Position numbers and translations under genes: made by a program. Of a stretch of 9,402 nucleotides of DNA, positions 1 through 6,696 are shown one piece after another. The DNA comes from Pseudomonas sp. (GTDB lineage: Bacteria > Pseudomonadota > Gammaproteobacteria > Pseudomonadales > Pseudomonadaceae), in the NCBI RefSeq assembly GCF_030147005.1, contig NZ_JASLAW010000250.1:1-9402 (forward strand), read 5' to 3'. The notes under the pieces are model-generated. The model did no database searches, was not told the origin of the DNA, and saw only the letters and a program-made list of their open reading frames with translations. The first letter of the stretch is position 1, and each line of letters opens with the position of its first letter.

Positions 1-11
1 TGCACCTCTAG

Positions 12-242
12 CTACATGTTATGCCCGAACACAAAATTTCTGACAGTCTCGTCGCCAAACCCGGCCGCCTTTTGAGCGACCGCCGGACTATAAGCCGCAC
101 CGCCAACCCCGCGCAAGGCATCAAAATGCCGCCCCGTCGAAGAGTGCCCATGACCCCTAGTGTCTTCCCATTCATTGCCGACATACTGCCGACGAACAAA
201 CGCACCACTAATACGCCAATCCACAAGCCTCACCCCAAACAT
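12..242 (-). pseudogene. Doubtful 76-aa ORF or gene remnant at left edge
   Basis: An open frame reads from an ATG at 242 down to a TAG stop at 12-14, giving 76 residues. I do not recognise it. The last 40 residues have a protein-like composition (GGAAYSPAVAQKAAGFGDET followed by VRNFVFGHNM). No Shine-Dalgarno sequence lies in front of the ATG, there is no signal peptide, and codon use is poorer in third-position G and C than in the genes to the right. It overlaps the plausible 5' leader of the lipoprotein gene at 255. It may be the C-terminal stub of a larger decayed gene, or chance. A plus-strand frame over the same bases (21-245) is no more convincing. The stretch 1-254 otherwise shows only the ribosome binding site of the next gene. 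Confidence 0.25.
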
Positions 243-243
243 T

Positions 244-249
244 AAAGGA
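244..249 (+). promoter_or_regulatory. Ribosome binding site deciding a GTG start
   Basis: AAAGGA lies about five bases in front of the GTG at 255. The overlapping ATG at 253 is followed at once by TGA, so it cannot be the start. This fixes GTG as the initiation codon of the lipoprotein gene. Confidence 0.7.
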
Positions 250-254
250 CCAAT

Positions 255-947
255 GTGAAAAACCTCCTCCTAATCCTCCTCACCACCCTCATCCTCGGCG
301 GCTGCGTCAGCCACCCCCTCACCCCCGAAAATCGCGCGCAGATCAAGACCGTCAAAGTTCTGCCCGTGAAGTGGGAAAAGAACATGGTGTACTTCGGCCG
401 CGAACAGGCTTGGGGCGCTGCGTTGGGCGCCGGGCTCGGCGCGGGTGCCGGCATGGCAAGCGGGGCGTCCAAGGTGGGCACTGCAGCGTTGAGCGGCGCC
501 GGGTTTGCCGCCGGCATGAAGCTTGGGCAGTTGGCCGAGATGCCAACGCCGGTGGCCATCCTGACGGTGATGGAGGCGGAAAAGCTCGATGTAGGCGTGT
601 TGCTCAAGCAGGGCTTTGTCGATGAGTTGGGTAAGACGTCGACGCTCAAGGTGGTCGGCGACGATGAGCCCGCCGATGCGCAGATTCAGCTGACCGTGTC
701 CGAGTGGGGCTTTCGTCTGACCCAGGGTTTCAGCGGCGTGATTTATCCCACCCTTAACGTGTTAGCGCAGATGAATCGCGGCGATGAAATGATCTGGCGC
801 ACCTTTGAAGCGGTTACGCCATTCAATGGCCAGAACGTCTATGGCTACACGCCGCTCACTTACCGCACCGACCCTGAAGCCTTGCGCAGGGCGCTGACCG
901 GGATTACGCAGATTTCCGCGCAGTATCTGGTGAAGGAGCTCAAGTAA
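255..947 (+). CDS. Putative outer-membrane lipoprotein with glycine-zipper segment
   Basis: A 230-residue protein of unknown function. Residues 1-16 are a lipoprotein signal peptide with lipobox L14-G-G-C17, and +2 is Val, so sorting to the outer membrane is expected. Residues 32-39 (TVKVLPVK) form an early beta-strand. Residues 53-92 are very rich in Gly and Ala with G-x-x-x-G spacing (GAALGAGLGAGAG), a glycine-zipper pattern able to pack helices or insert into a membrane. The second half has a helix around 111-126, then 'PADAQIQLTVSEWG' (139-152), which resembles the 'GADAALYITVSEYG' stretch of the DUF799 protein at 7906-8556. This suggests, without proving, the same fold family. Start is GTG with an AAAGGA site. 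It stands alone, convergent with the minus-strand gene at 1174-1824. I recognise no named family. Confidence 0.85.
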   Translation: MKNLLLILLTTLILGGCVSHPLTPENRAQIKTVKVLPVKWEKNMVYFGREQAWGAALGAGLGAGAGMASGASKVGTAALSGAGFAAGMKLGQLAEMPTPVAILTVMEAEKLDVGVLLKQGFVDELGKTSTLKVVGDDEPADAQIQLTVSEWGFRLTQGFSGVIYPTLNVLAQMNRGDEMIWRTFEAVTPFNGQNVYGYTPLTYRTDPEALRRALTGITQISAQYLVKELK

Positions 948-965
948 GTCTGTGCAAAGGCGTGC

Positions 966-1062
966 CGCTGTTGGTGGGCGGGGTTGCTCGCGAAGGCGGT
1001 GTGTCAGTCGCTGCATCTGTTGGTGCACTACCGCTTTCGCAGGCCAGCTCCCACATTTGATC
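966..1062. repeat. Degraded REPIN (REP doublet) between convergent genes
   Basis: The left arm has GGGGTTGCTCGCGAAGGCGG and the right arm has CCGCTTTCGCAGGCCAGCTC followed by CCACA. Together they form an imperfect inverted repeat around a short centre containing GTGTCAGTCG. The arms are recognisably the same element as the near-perfect copy at 8593-8682, but with mismatches on both sides, so this is an old copy. It lies between two convergent genes. The bases from 1063 to 1173 show no gene and no clear terminator. Confidence 0.75.
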
Positions 1063-1173
1063 TTCGTTGCGTTGAGTATTGCGTTCGGCGTTAGGGCACG
1101 TTCCCCACATTCGGGAAATAGGGGGCAGGCTTCTATTTGCTTTGCTTTCCCTTACTGTTTCCCGCTGAGCGCC

Positions 1174-1824
1174 TCAGGGCGTAACGGTGGAGTAGCGTCC
1201 GTGGCCGTCGGAGCGGCAGATGTTGGTTGAGACGGGGTGGGTTTCTTGTGGGGATCCGGTGCCGCTGAGTGCCACCAGATCGATAGAGCAATTGGAGACG
1301 TAGAAGTACGGCTTGTGAAATTCAATGCTCGCTTCGTAATCCTTCCCTGCTTGCGGGACGAACTGGACGGTGGGTGGGTAGCAGTATCCTTTATCGGTCT
1401 TATAGTCGATTTCGACCAGCACTGGCTGGTTGGCGGGAATGACGAATTCGTCGTAGCCCAGCCGGTCGGTTTTCACTGCTTCTGTATGGGCTGTGGCGGG
1501 GATGCCGATCACGCGGTTCTGGTAATCCTCGGCCTTCATGTCGAGGACATTGGAGTTGCGCCAAAGGATGTAACGCTGTTTGGGATCGTAGGTACGGGTA
1601 GGAATATCACCCTGTAATCGACCATTTTCCGGATGGTTGTAGTAGGCCTCGCAGGTTTTGCCAGGTATATAGCGCGCATGCTTTTCCGGTGCGGAGTAGA
1701 TGCGAAAACGTGCGCTGGTAGCGGGGTCGTATTTGGCTGCTTCAGCTTCGTTACGCAGGCTGACCTTGTCGTAGCTGCAGCCTATGAGAAGCAGTGCGCC
1801 TGCGGTGATTATGAGCATTTTCAT
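1174..1824 (-). CDS. Putative lipoprotein with four mature-domain cysteines
   Basis: A 216-residue protein of unknown function. I chose the ATG at 1824 over the in-frame ATG 75 bases upstream because it starts directly with a lipoprotein signal peptide (MKMLIITAGALLLIGC, acylated Cys16) and has GGAGG about 11 bases upstream. Beyond Cys16 the mature part has Cys58, Cys148, Cys179 and Cys203, enough for two disulfide bonds. The acidic/aromatic middle includes 'GIPATAHTEAVKTDRLGYDE' and then 'PANQPVLVEIDY', which look like the strands of a beta-sandwich, but I cannot name a fold. +2 is Ser, so an outer-membrane location is expected. It converges with the lipoprotein gene at 255-947 and is divergent from the autotransporter gene, sharing the 446-bp gap 1825-2270. 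Confidence 0.85.
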   Translation of the reverse strand: MKMLIITAGALLLIGCSYDKVSLRNEAEAAKYDPATSARFRIYSAPEKHARYIPGKTCEAYYNHPENGRLQGDIPTRTYDPKQRYILWRNSNVLDMKAEDYQNRVIGIPATAHTEAVKTDRLGYDEFVIPANQPVLVEIDYKTDKGYCYPPTVQFVPQAGKDYEASIEFHKPYFYVSNCSIDLVALSGTGSPQETHPVSTNICRSDGHGRYSTVTP

Positions 1825-1956
1825 TGAATAACAACCCTCCCTGTCTTTTCTATCATCAGTACTGTTTGATGCGAAGACGCCTGAGCGTGCATAAATCATT
1901 TTGCTCCACTCTAAACTGCTTGCCTGCGTGCTTGAGGATCAGATGCTTGCGCCGAC

Positions 1957-1974
1957 AATGCGTCATTGCGCATT
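1957..1974. promoter_or_regulatory. Perfect 6-bp inverted repeat, possible operator
   Basis: AATGCG and CGCATT flank a 6-base spacer in the divergent gap between the lipoprotein gene (minus) and the autotransporter gene (plus). The TTGCG core is repeated just downstream (CATTGCG, then CATTTGCG). It is a possible regulator site, but six-base arms can arise by chance, and I found no convincing -35/-10 pair next to it. Confidence 0.2.
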
Positions 1975-2051
1975 TGCGACTCAGCGCACATTTCATCTTG
2001 AACATTTTGTTTATCTCGATGTCTTTACCCCGCCCACCCGCAACCGGTCGG

Positions 2052-2073
2052 GCTGCATGGACTGCAGCGTTTT
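2052..2073 (+). terminator. Weak terminator- or attenuator-like hairpin
   Basis: GCTGCA and TGCAGC form a perfect 6-bp stem around a 5-base loop, followed by G and four T residues. The stem is short and the T tract minimal, so it is at best a weak intrinsic terminator. Being about 200 bases upstream of the autotransporter start, it could act as an attenuator in its leader. Low confidence. Confidence 0.2.
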
Positions 2074-2094
2074 CAAATGACATTAAGGATTGAT

Positions 2095-2274
2095 GTGAAC
2101 CTCTCCCTCTTACGGTCTCCTGTCTGCCACCGCCTGCGGTGCACCGGCTCGCGTCTGCGATTCCCAGGGACGCCGGGAGAGCCTCATTCGGATCGATTGA
2201 TCCTTTCGCACAGCACACCTACTACCGCCGGGCGTATTGGCGGCTTTGACTGTAGTTCATGGAGTTTGAAATGA
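2095..2274 (+). CDS. Possible 59-aa leader ORF overlapping the autotransporter start
   Basis: A GTG start at 2095 has AAGGA (2085-2089) five bases upstream. The frame ends in TGA at 2272-2274, overlapping the autotransporter ATG at 2271 in an ATGA arrangement typical of translational coupling. The 59-residue product (starting VNLSLLRSPVCHRL) has no signal peptide, is rich in Arg, Ser and Cys, and resembles no family I know. The good ribosome site and exact coupling speak for it; the odd composition speaks against a functional protein. It may be a translated leader whose translation matters more than its product, or chance. Confidence 0.3.
   Translation: MNLSLLRSPVCHRLRCTGSRLRFPGTPGEPHSDRLILSHSTPTTAGRIGGFDCSSWSLK
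2225..2243 (+). promoter_or_regulatory. Leader hairpin just upstream of the autotransporter start
   Basis: CCGCC and GGCGG pair around a 9-base loop, ending 17 bases before the GGAG ribosome site at 2261-2264. A second small perfect stem, GGATC-GATT-GATCC, lies just upstream at about 2190-2203. These could structure the leader mRNA. There is no direct evidence of function. Confidence 0.2.
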
Positions 2275-4859
2275 AGCGCAAGCAGTTCCAGAAAAGTCTG
2301 TTGGCAATCATGGTCGGGGCAATCAGCACGCAGGTGCTGGCAGTCGAGTTCGACCTGGGCCAGGGCAAGAATATTTGGGCCAATGAGACGTTTAACGAGC
2401 CGGTCACCATTAACGGCAAGTTTTCCCGGGTGGTCGATTCCAGCACCACTGATCCCGCCGGTCTCGGCTTTGTGAACACCAACATTCAAGGCTCGCTGAT
2501 CAACCGCGCAGACATCACGCTGGACTCACAGGGCAAAACCATTCGTGCGATTGCCATTGACCCGATGTTCTGGTCTGGCCCTTCCAATCTGACTCCCGGC
2601 ACCATCACCGGGGATGTGGTTCAGGCGGGCAATATCCTGATGAACCATGGCGCCTATGAAGGGCTTGAAATCGGTACCACCACCATTGGCGGCAGCGTTA
2701 TCAACTCCGGCACCATCCGTTCCACGCCGCCGGTGAGCGCCGAGCCTTTTCCCGGCTACCTGGGCGGCGGCGAAGGCATTTACCTGCACGGCACCACCAT
2801 TGCGGGCGACGTTTCCAACACCGGTGTGATCGACATGGCCGGTCCGGATGCGATTGGCTTGATCCTTGACGTCAGCGGAGACACGCCGACCACCATCGGC
2901 GGCAAGCTGCTGAACTCGGGCTCGATTATCGCCACCGGTGAAGGCGCCTGGGGCATGGAAGTGGAAACCGACACCAACCCCCTGCGTATTGAAAACAGCG
3001 GCCTGATTTCCGCCAATGGCAATGAGGCGAGGGGGCTGAGCTTTTTCTCCGGCACCGTCGATTACATCCTCAACACCGGCACCATTGAAGCCAAGGGCGC
3101 ATCGGCCAATGCCTTCGATCTTTCCGGCGCCAGCTTTGCGCAAAACAGCGCTACGGGCGCACGCGGCATCGTCAACCGCGGCCTCATCGCGGCGGACGGC
3201 ACTGCCATCCATGTGGATACGGCCGAGCAGGTTGCGAGCTTTGAAATCAACCAGCAAGCCGGCGAAATCCGCAGTAACAGCGGTATCGCCGTCGACGCCA
3301 ACAACCTTGCCAGCCTGAACTGGACCGGCGGCAAAATCACCGGCGACCTGCTCAACCTCAGCGCCGTCAACATCGGCGGTCAGGCAGGTTTCAGCGGTAG
3401 CCGTATCATCGCCCCGGTGTCGGTCAACTCGGGTTCGCTGAACCTTTCCGCGCCTGGCACCGCCATCACCGGCGACCTCAATGTGGCCAGCGGCGCGGGC
3501 ATTGATATGCACCTTGCCGACAGCGTGGTGCCGACCACGCCATACCTCACCGTAAACGGCACGGCCAATCTGGCCCAGGCTTCCAAGCTGACGGTCAGTG
3601 CCAACCCGGGCGACTTCGCGGCACCTAAAGCCGGCACGCAATACACCTTGCTGCAAGCCACCAGCGTGCAGAACAACGGTGTAGCCGTCGCCAGCGCGTC
3701 GTCGTTGCTGGACGTGCTCAGCTACTCGGCCGATGCGCAGACGGTCAAGGCCGTGGTGGCAGTGAAAAGCGATCAGCAGGTGCAACAGGAGTTGGCGGGT
3801 GTGAGTGCGGGTGCGTCGGCTGCAACCGCGGTCAACGTGTTGAAAAACGATGTGCTCGGCCAGCTCAACCAGAACGACCCAGTGTTCCAGAGTCTGGCCA
3901 ACGCCGGGACTGCCCAGCAACTGGCGCAGCTCGCCGACCAGCTCACGCCCGACGTCAACCGTGGCGCCCTCGACGTGGCGCTGTCGGGGCAAACCGTGGT
4001 CAACGGCGCGATCTTCAACCGCCTCACCGACCAGCGTGAAAGCCATCAGGTTGGCGGTGTGTGGGTGCAGGGCCTGAGCAGCAACATGGACCAGGACGGC
4101 CGTGGCGGCAACAACGGTTACTCGGCTAACAGCAGCGGCATGGCCGTGGGTGTGGACGGTCGTTTGAACGACACCACCACCCTGGGCGTGGCGTACAGCT
4201 ACCTGAATTCGAATATCCATTCGGACCTGGGCAACAAGACCGACGTCGAAGGCCACGCGCTGTCGCTGTACGGCAACTGGGCGCTGCAAAACTGGTTCGT
4301 GGATGGCAGCCTCAGCTACGGCCATAACGAGAACGACAGCAAGCGCCACGTCGCGGGCACTACGGCCAAGGGCAGTTACGACAGCAATGTCTTGTCGGCC
4401 AGCGTGATCGGCGGCTATAGCTTCAAGCCGTCCCAGGCGGTAGTGATCGAGCCGCGTGTGGCTGCGCGCTATGCCAATGTGCGCATGGACGGTTTCACCG
4501 AGAAAGGTTCGTCGGCGGCCTTGAGCACGGCTTCGCAGCGTTATGAAGTGGGCGAGTTGGGTGCCGGTGTGCGTTTGGCGGCCAACCTGCCGCTGAGCGC
4601 CGGTACGCTGCAACCGGAAGCGACCTTGATGGCCTATCACGATTTGATGGGTGACCGCGTGGCGCAAACCTCCAACTTCGTGGCTGGTGGTTCGGCGTTC
4701 ACCGTTACTGGTGCGTCGGTGGCGCGTGACAGCTACGAGGCCAGTGTGGGTGTGAACTACAAAGTGTCGGACTTCACCGTCGGCGCCAGCTACACCCGCC
4801 AGGCACGTAGCGGTTTCGATGCGGACGGCGTGATGCTCAAGGCGCGCTACGCCTTCTAA
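2271..4859 (+). CDS. Autotransporter (type Va) with beta-helical passenger
   Basis: An 862-residue outer-membrane autotransporter. I prefer the ATG at 2271 over the one at 2259 because GGAG lies six bases upstream and the protein then begins with a clean Sec signal peptide (basic start MKRKQFQK, hydrophobic core, cleavage after VLA at residue 24). Residues 25 to about 500 are a passenger built from repeated strands of the type 'TTIGG-x-x-x-N-S-G-T-I' (near 137-149, 175-187, 207-219, 238-247, 265-272, 300-306), the pattern of a right-handed beta-helix. No serine-protease motif, lipase GDSL motif or other catalytic motif is seen, so adhesion or aggregation is more likely than an enzyme role. 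About 500-595 is a helical linker. Residues 595-862 alternate polar and hydrophobic residues and end in 'LKARYAF', the terminal Phe expected for BAM-dependent insertion of a 12-strand barrel. It converges with the lipoprotein pair at 5355-6570. Confidence 0.93.
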   Translation: MKRKQFQKSLLAIMVGAISTQVLAVEFDLGQGKNIWANETFNEPVTINGKFSRVVDSSTTDPAGLGFVNTNIQGSLINRADITLDSQGKTIRAIAIDPMFWSGPSNLTPGTITGDVVQAGNILMNHGAYEGLEIGTTTIGGSVINSGTIRSTPPVSAEPFPGYLGGGEGIYLHGTTIAGDVSNTGVIDMAGPDAIGLILDVSGDTPTTIGGKLLNSGSIIATGEGAWGMEVETDTNPLRIENSGLISANGNEARGLSFFSGTVDYILNTGTIEAKGASANAFDLSGASFAQNSATGARGIVNRGLIAADGTAIHVDTAEQVASFEINQQAGEIRSNSGIAVDANNLASLNWTGGKITGDLLNLSAVNIGGQAGFSGSRIIAPVSVNSGSLNLSAPGTAITGDLNVASGAGIDMHLADSVVPTTPYLTVNGTANLAQASKLTVSANPGDFAAPKAGTQYTLLQATSVQNNGVAVASASSLLDVLSYSADAQTVKAVVAVKSDQQVQQELAGVSAGASAATAVNVLKNDVLGQLNQNDPVFQSLANAGTAQQLAQLADQLTPDVNRGALDVALSGQTVVNGAIFNRLTDQRESHQVGGVWVQGLSSNMDQDGRGGNNGYSANSSGMAVGVDGRLNDTTTLGVAYSYLNSNIHSDLGNKTDVEGHALSLYGNWALQNWFVDGSLSYGHNENDSKRHVAGTTAKGSYDSNVLSASVIGGYSFKPSQAVVIEPRVAARYANVRMDGFTEKGSSAALSTASQRYEVGELGAGVRLAANLPLSAGTLQPEATLMAYHDLMGDRVAQTSNFVAGGSAFTVTGASVARDSYEASVGVNYKVSDFTVGASYTRQARSGFDADGVMLKARYAF

Positions 4860-4878
4860 GCCACACCGCAAAACAAAG

Positions 4879-4968
4879 TGTGGGAGGGGGCTTGTTCCCG
4901 ATAGCGGTAGACCAGTCAATGGGTATGTTGACTGACTCGCCGCCATCAGGAGCAAGCCCCCTCCCATA
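4879..4968. repeat. REPIN, array copy 1
   Basis: Inverted REP pair with left arm TGTGGGAGGGGGCTTGTTCC and right arm GGAGCAAGCCCCCTCCCATA. The centre carries AGCGGTAGACCAGTCAATGG. It is the most diverged of the three copies (CATA instead of CACA at the outer right edge, CAGGAG instead of CGGGAG). Confidence 0.88.
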
Positions 4969-5056
4969 TTGGGTTTGTGTGAATACGCAGCGTTCGGGTC
5001 GGGGCAACTTGCGCTGGCTCAGCCCGCATACGTTGAGCGTGACGCTCTGATACCAG

Positions 5057-5146
5057 TGTGGGAGGGGGCTTGTTCCCGATAGCGGTGGACCAGCCAATGG
5101 ATATGTTGACTGACTCACCGCCATCGGGAGCAAGCCCCCTCCCACA
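5057..5146. repeat. REPIN, array copy 2
   Basis: The same inverted REP pair as the neighbouring copies, with left arm TGTGGGAGGGGGCTTGTTCC and right arm GGAGCAAGCCCCCTCCCACA. It lies in the middle of the tandem array and can form a long stem on either strand. Confidence 0.9.
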
Positions 5147-5234
5147 TTGGGTTTGTGTGAATTCGTAGCGTTCGGGTCGGGGCAACTTGCGCTGGTTCAG
5201 CCCGCATACGTAGGGCGTGACGCTCTGATACCAG

Positions 5235-5324
5235 TGTGGGAGGGGGCTTGCTCCCGATAGCGGTGGTCCAGCCAATGGATATGTTGACTGACTCACCGCC
5301 ATCGGGAGCAAGCTCCCTCCCACA
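5235..5324. repeat. REPIN, array copy 3, next to the lipoprotein stop codon
   Basis: Inverted REP pair with left arm TGTGGGAGGGGGCTTGCTCC and right arm GGAGCAAGCTCCCTCCCACA. It lies 30 bases beyond the stop codon of the minus-strand gene. It could halt or protect the convergent transcripts, but no T tract follows that would make it a standard terminator. Confidence 0.9.
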
Positions 5325-5354
5325 TTGGGTTTGTGTGAACCCGCAGCGTTCGGG

Positions 5355-5942
5355 TCAGAACAACTTGCGTTGCACCGCTTCATCCAGCGTGCTGCGCGTC
5401 AACGCTTCTACCACTTCGCGGGTGTCTGCCTGGAATGGGATGCCCACGATCAGCACTAGGTGCATCCAGGTGCGTATCGATTCGCTCTTCTTGACTCGGC
5501 CCAGTTCCTTGCCGTCTTTGTCCTTGAACACGGTTTCCAGGGTGAAGGTGTTCTTGGCTGTAGACGGGATGATGAAGAACGTCACGCCAGTGATGATCGC
5601 CGAGGCCATGCTGAACTGTTCGTTGTTGTACAGGGTGGCGTCGGCGTAGATGTCCGAGTCGACCTTATCGGTGCTCACCCGTGCAAAACGATTGGACTGG
5701 CGGAACCCATCAGCCACAGCCTTCTCCCACAGGGCAGCGGGAGCGCCGGCAGCGGCGTTGGCCGGGCCGCCGTTAACTTGATTCATCCCGGTGGTGCGTA
5801 CGTACGCCGTAGGTTTCTGTGCTGGTGCATTGGCGGTAGGTGGCCAGGTCTGCACGGGTGGCAGTTCGTGCTGTGAATAGGACACGCAGCCCGTCAGCAA
5901 GACTGCCGCGAGTACCAGGCCGTGCTTGATCAATCCTTTCAT
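5355..5942 (-). CDS. Putative lipoprotein, distal gene of a two-gene operon
   Basis: A 195-residue lipoprotein of unknown function. The signal peptide ends in lipobox L16-T-G-C19 and is followed by Val-Ser-Tyr, the same three residues as in its operon partner. GGGAG lies six bases before the ATG at 5942. Residues 24-66 are a Pro/Ala/Asn-rich tether. A folded part follows: a helix ending in 'QSNRFARV' (82-89), 'DIYADATLY' (97-105), a hydrophobic stretch 113-127, then a strand with 'DKDGKEL' (141-147) and a second hydrophobic stretch 159-170. It lies 16 bases downstream of the partner gene (5959-6570) and is surely cotranscribed. The NRF-x-V and AD elements match the CsgG-like protein at 6837-7517 and DKDGKEL matches the partner, so these may be divergent relatives; that is inference. 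Its last codons are duplicated in the neighbouring 178-bp array. Confidence 0.87.
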   Translation of the reverse strand: MKGLIKHGLVLAAVLLTGCVSYSQHELPPVQTWPPTANAPAQKPTAYVRTTGMNQVNGGPANAAAGAPAALWEKAVADGFRQSNRFARVSTDKVDSDIYADATLYNNEQFSMASAIITGVTFFIIPSTAKNTFTLETVFKDKDGKELGRVKKSESIRTWMHLVLIVGIPFQADTREVVEALTRSTLDEAVQRKLF

Positions 5943-5958
5943 GTGGTGCTCCCTGTAG

Positions 5959-6570
5959 TTACGGTTTGGCCAGTTTGGCGGTGGCAGCGTCGAGCAGCTG
6001 CGCGACGAGTTCGTTCAGTTGTTTGGCGCCCATGGTGGGGGCCCAGTATTCGCGCCCGTAGAGGCCCACATTGCGCTCGAACTTGACCTCTTGCTTGCTG
6101 CTGGCCAGTTCCTTGCCGTCGCGATCGACAATCACCAGGTCGCCGGCCAAGTCGAAGGTGTCGACAAATATCGGACCGTTGACCCAGATCCAGATCGTCA
6201 ACGTCAGCAATGCGCCGGGCACATAGCCCGGGTGCACGCCGCGATGGCCTTTAAGAGACGTCATGTTGAATTTCAGCGAAACATCCTGCTCGCCAAGGCG
6301 CGCGGGGTACTCGGTGACCTGCTTGAAGTAACCGGCCGTGCGCACGTATTGATTGAGCTGCAGAGTCAGGGATCGGCTGATCGCGGTTTTGTTGACATCG
6401 TTGACGTCGGCGGCACTGACCGTCACATCAGCAATTTGCGCACTGCGTGGGCTGCTGACAGAAGCCGGATGCAGCGGGGCGCCGACAGGGCCGGTGACGG
6501 TGTAGGACACACAACCTGTCATCGACAGCGCGGCGATCAGGGCCGCCGCCCGCAAGAGGATTTTCAACAC
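5959..6570 (-). CDS. Putative lipoprotein, first gene of a two-gene operon
   Basis: A 203-residue lipoprotein of unknown function. The start is GTG at 6570, with AAGGA six bases upstream. The signal peptide ends in M17-T-G-C20 followed by Val-Ser-Tyr. The mature part has a strand at 45-52, a helix at 61-78 ending in 'TAGYFKQV' (78-85), a strand after 'GEQDVSLKF' (93-101), a hydrophobic stretch at 119-130 ('GALLTLTIWIWV'), 'FDLAGDLVIVDRDGKELASS' (139-158) and a C-terminal amphipathic helix (183-200). The D-x-DGKEL motif and the hydrophobic stretch before it recur in the downstream gene, so the pair looks like an old tandem duplication. It is divergent from the CsgG-DUF4810-DUF799 operon and shares its 266-bp promoter region. 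No named family is recognised. Confidence 0.87.
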   Translation of the reverse strand: MLKILLRAAALIAALSMTGCVSYTVTGPVGAPLHPASVSSPRSAQIADVTVSAADVNDVNKTAISRSLTLQLNQYVRTAGYFKQVTEYPARLGEQDVSLKFNMTSLKGHRGVHPGYVPGALLTLTIWIWVNGPIFVDTFDLAGDLVIVDRDGKELASSKQEVKFERNVGLYGREYWAPTMGAKQLNELVAQLLDAATAKLAKP

Positions 6571-6696
6571 GCAATATCCTTATTAATGAATGAACCAGCC
6601 CAGGCTCTCGACCCGTTGGCTCAAAACTTTAGGGCTGATCCAATTCCCTCCCAGCAAACCTACTCATTATTTGAACCTGCGGTTGGCCGAAACATC

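Larger units (their letters stand above)
4878..5372. repeat. 178-bp tandem repeat, nearly three copies, each with a REPIN
   Basis: The unit begins at GTGTGGGAGG and recurs at exactly 178-base spacing: 4878-5055, 5056-5233 and 5234 to about 5372 (incomplete). By eye copies 1 and 2 differ at roughly 11 positions. Each unit consists of a REPIN of about 90 bases, a spacer beginning TTGGGTTTGTGTGAA, and about 60 further bases. The third copy continues past the stop codon at 5355-5357 into the last codons of the minus-strand lipoprotein gene, up to CAACTTGCG. Since 178 is not a multiple of three, the minus-strand frames crossing the array shift at each copy and are not a real protein. The whole gap 4860-5354 is occupied by this array, and no separate terminator is seen. 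Confidence 0.93.

Noticed and set aside
1098..1116. TTCCC-GGGAA hairpin as a terminator between convergent genes.
   Set aside because: The 5-bp stem is short and no T tract follows on either strand.
1856..2218. A 120-residue minus-strand frame in the gap upstream of the autotransporter.
   Set aside because: No ribosome site, Arg/Cys/Lys-rich composition, overlap with the start region of the 1174-1824 gene's leader, and no recognisable domain.
2526..4967. An 813-residue open frame on the minus strand over most of the autotransporter gene.
   Set aside because: It is antisense to a gene with clear signal peptide, repeats and beta-barrel. Its composition is His/Arg/Gly/Val-rich without domain features, it has no lipobox or ribosome site, and long antisense frames are common in GC-rich Pseudomonas genes.
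4878..5372. CRISPR array.
   Set aside because: The repeats are 178 bases with no unique spacers, each is a long REP palindrome, and no cas gene is nearby.
4837..5383. Minus-strand open frames with repeated peptide through the 178-bp array.
   Set aside because: They are translations of REPIN repeats. The 178-base period shifts the frame at each copy, and no start site or ribosome site fits.
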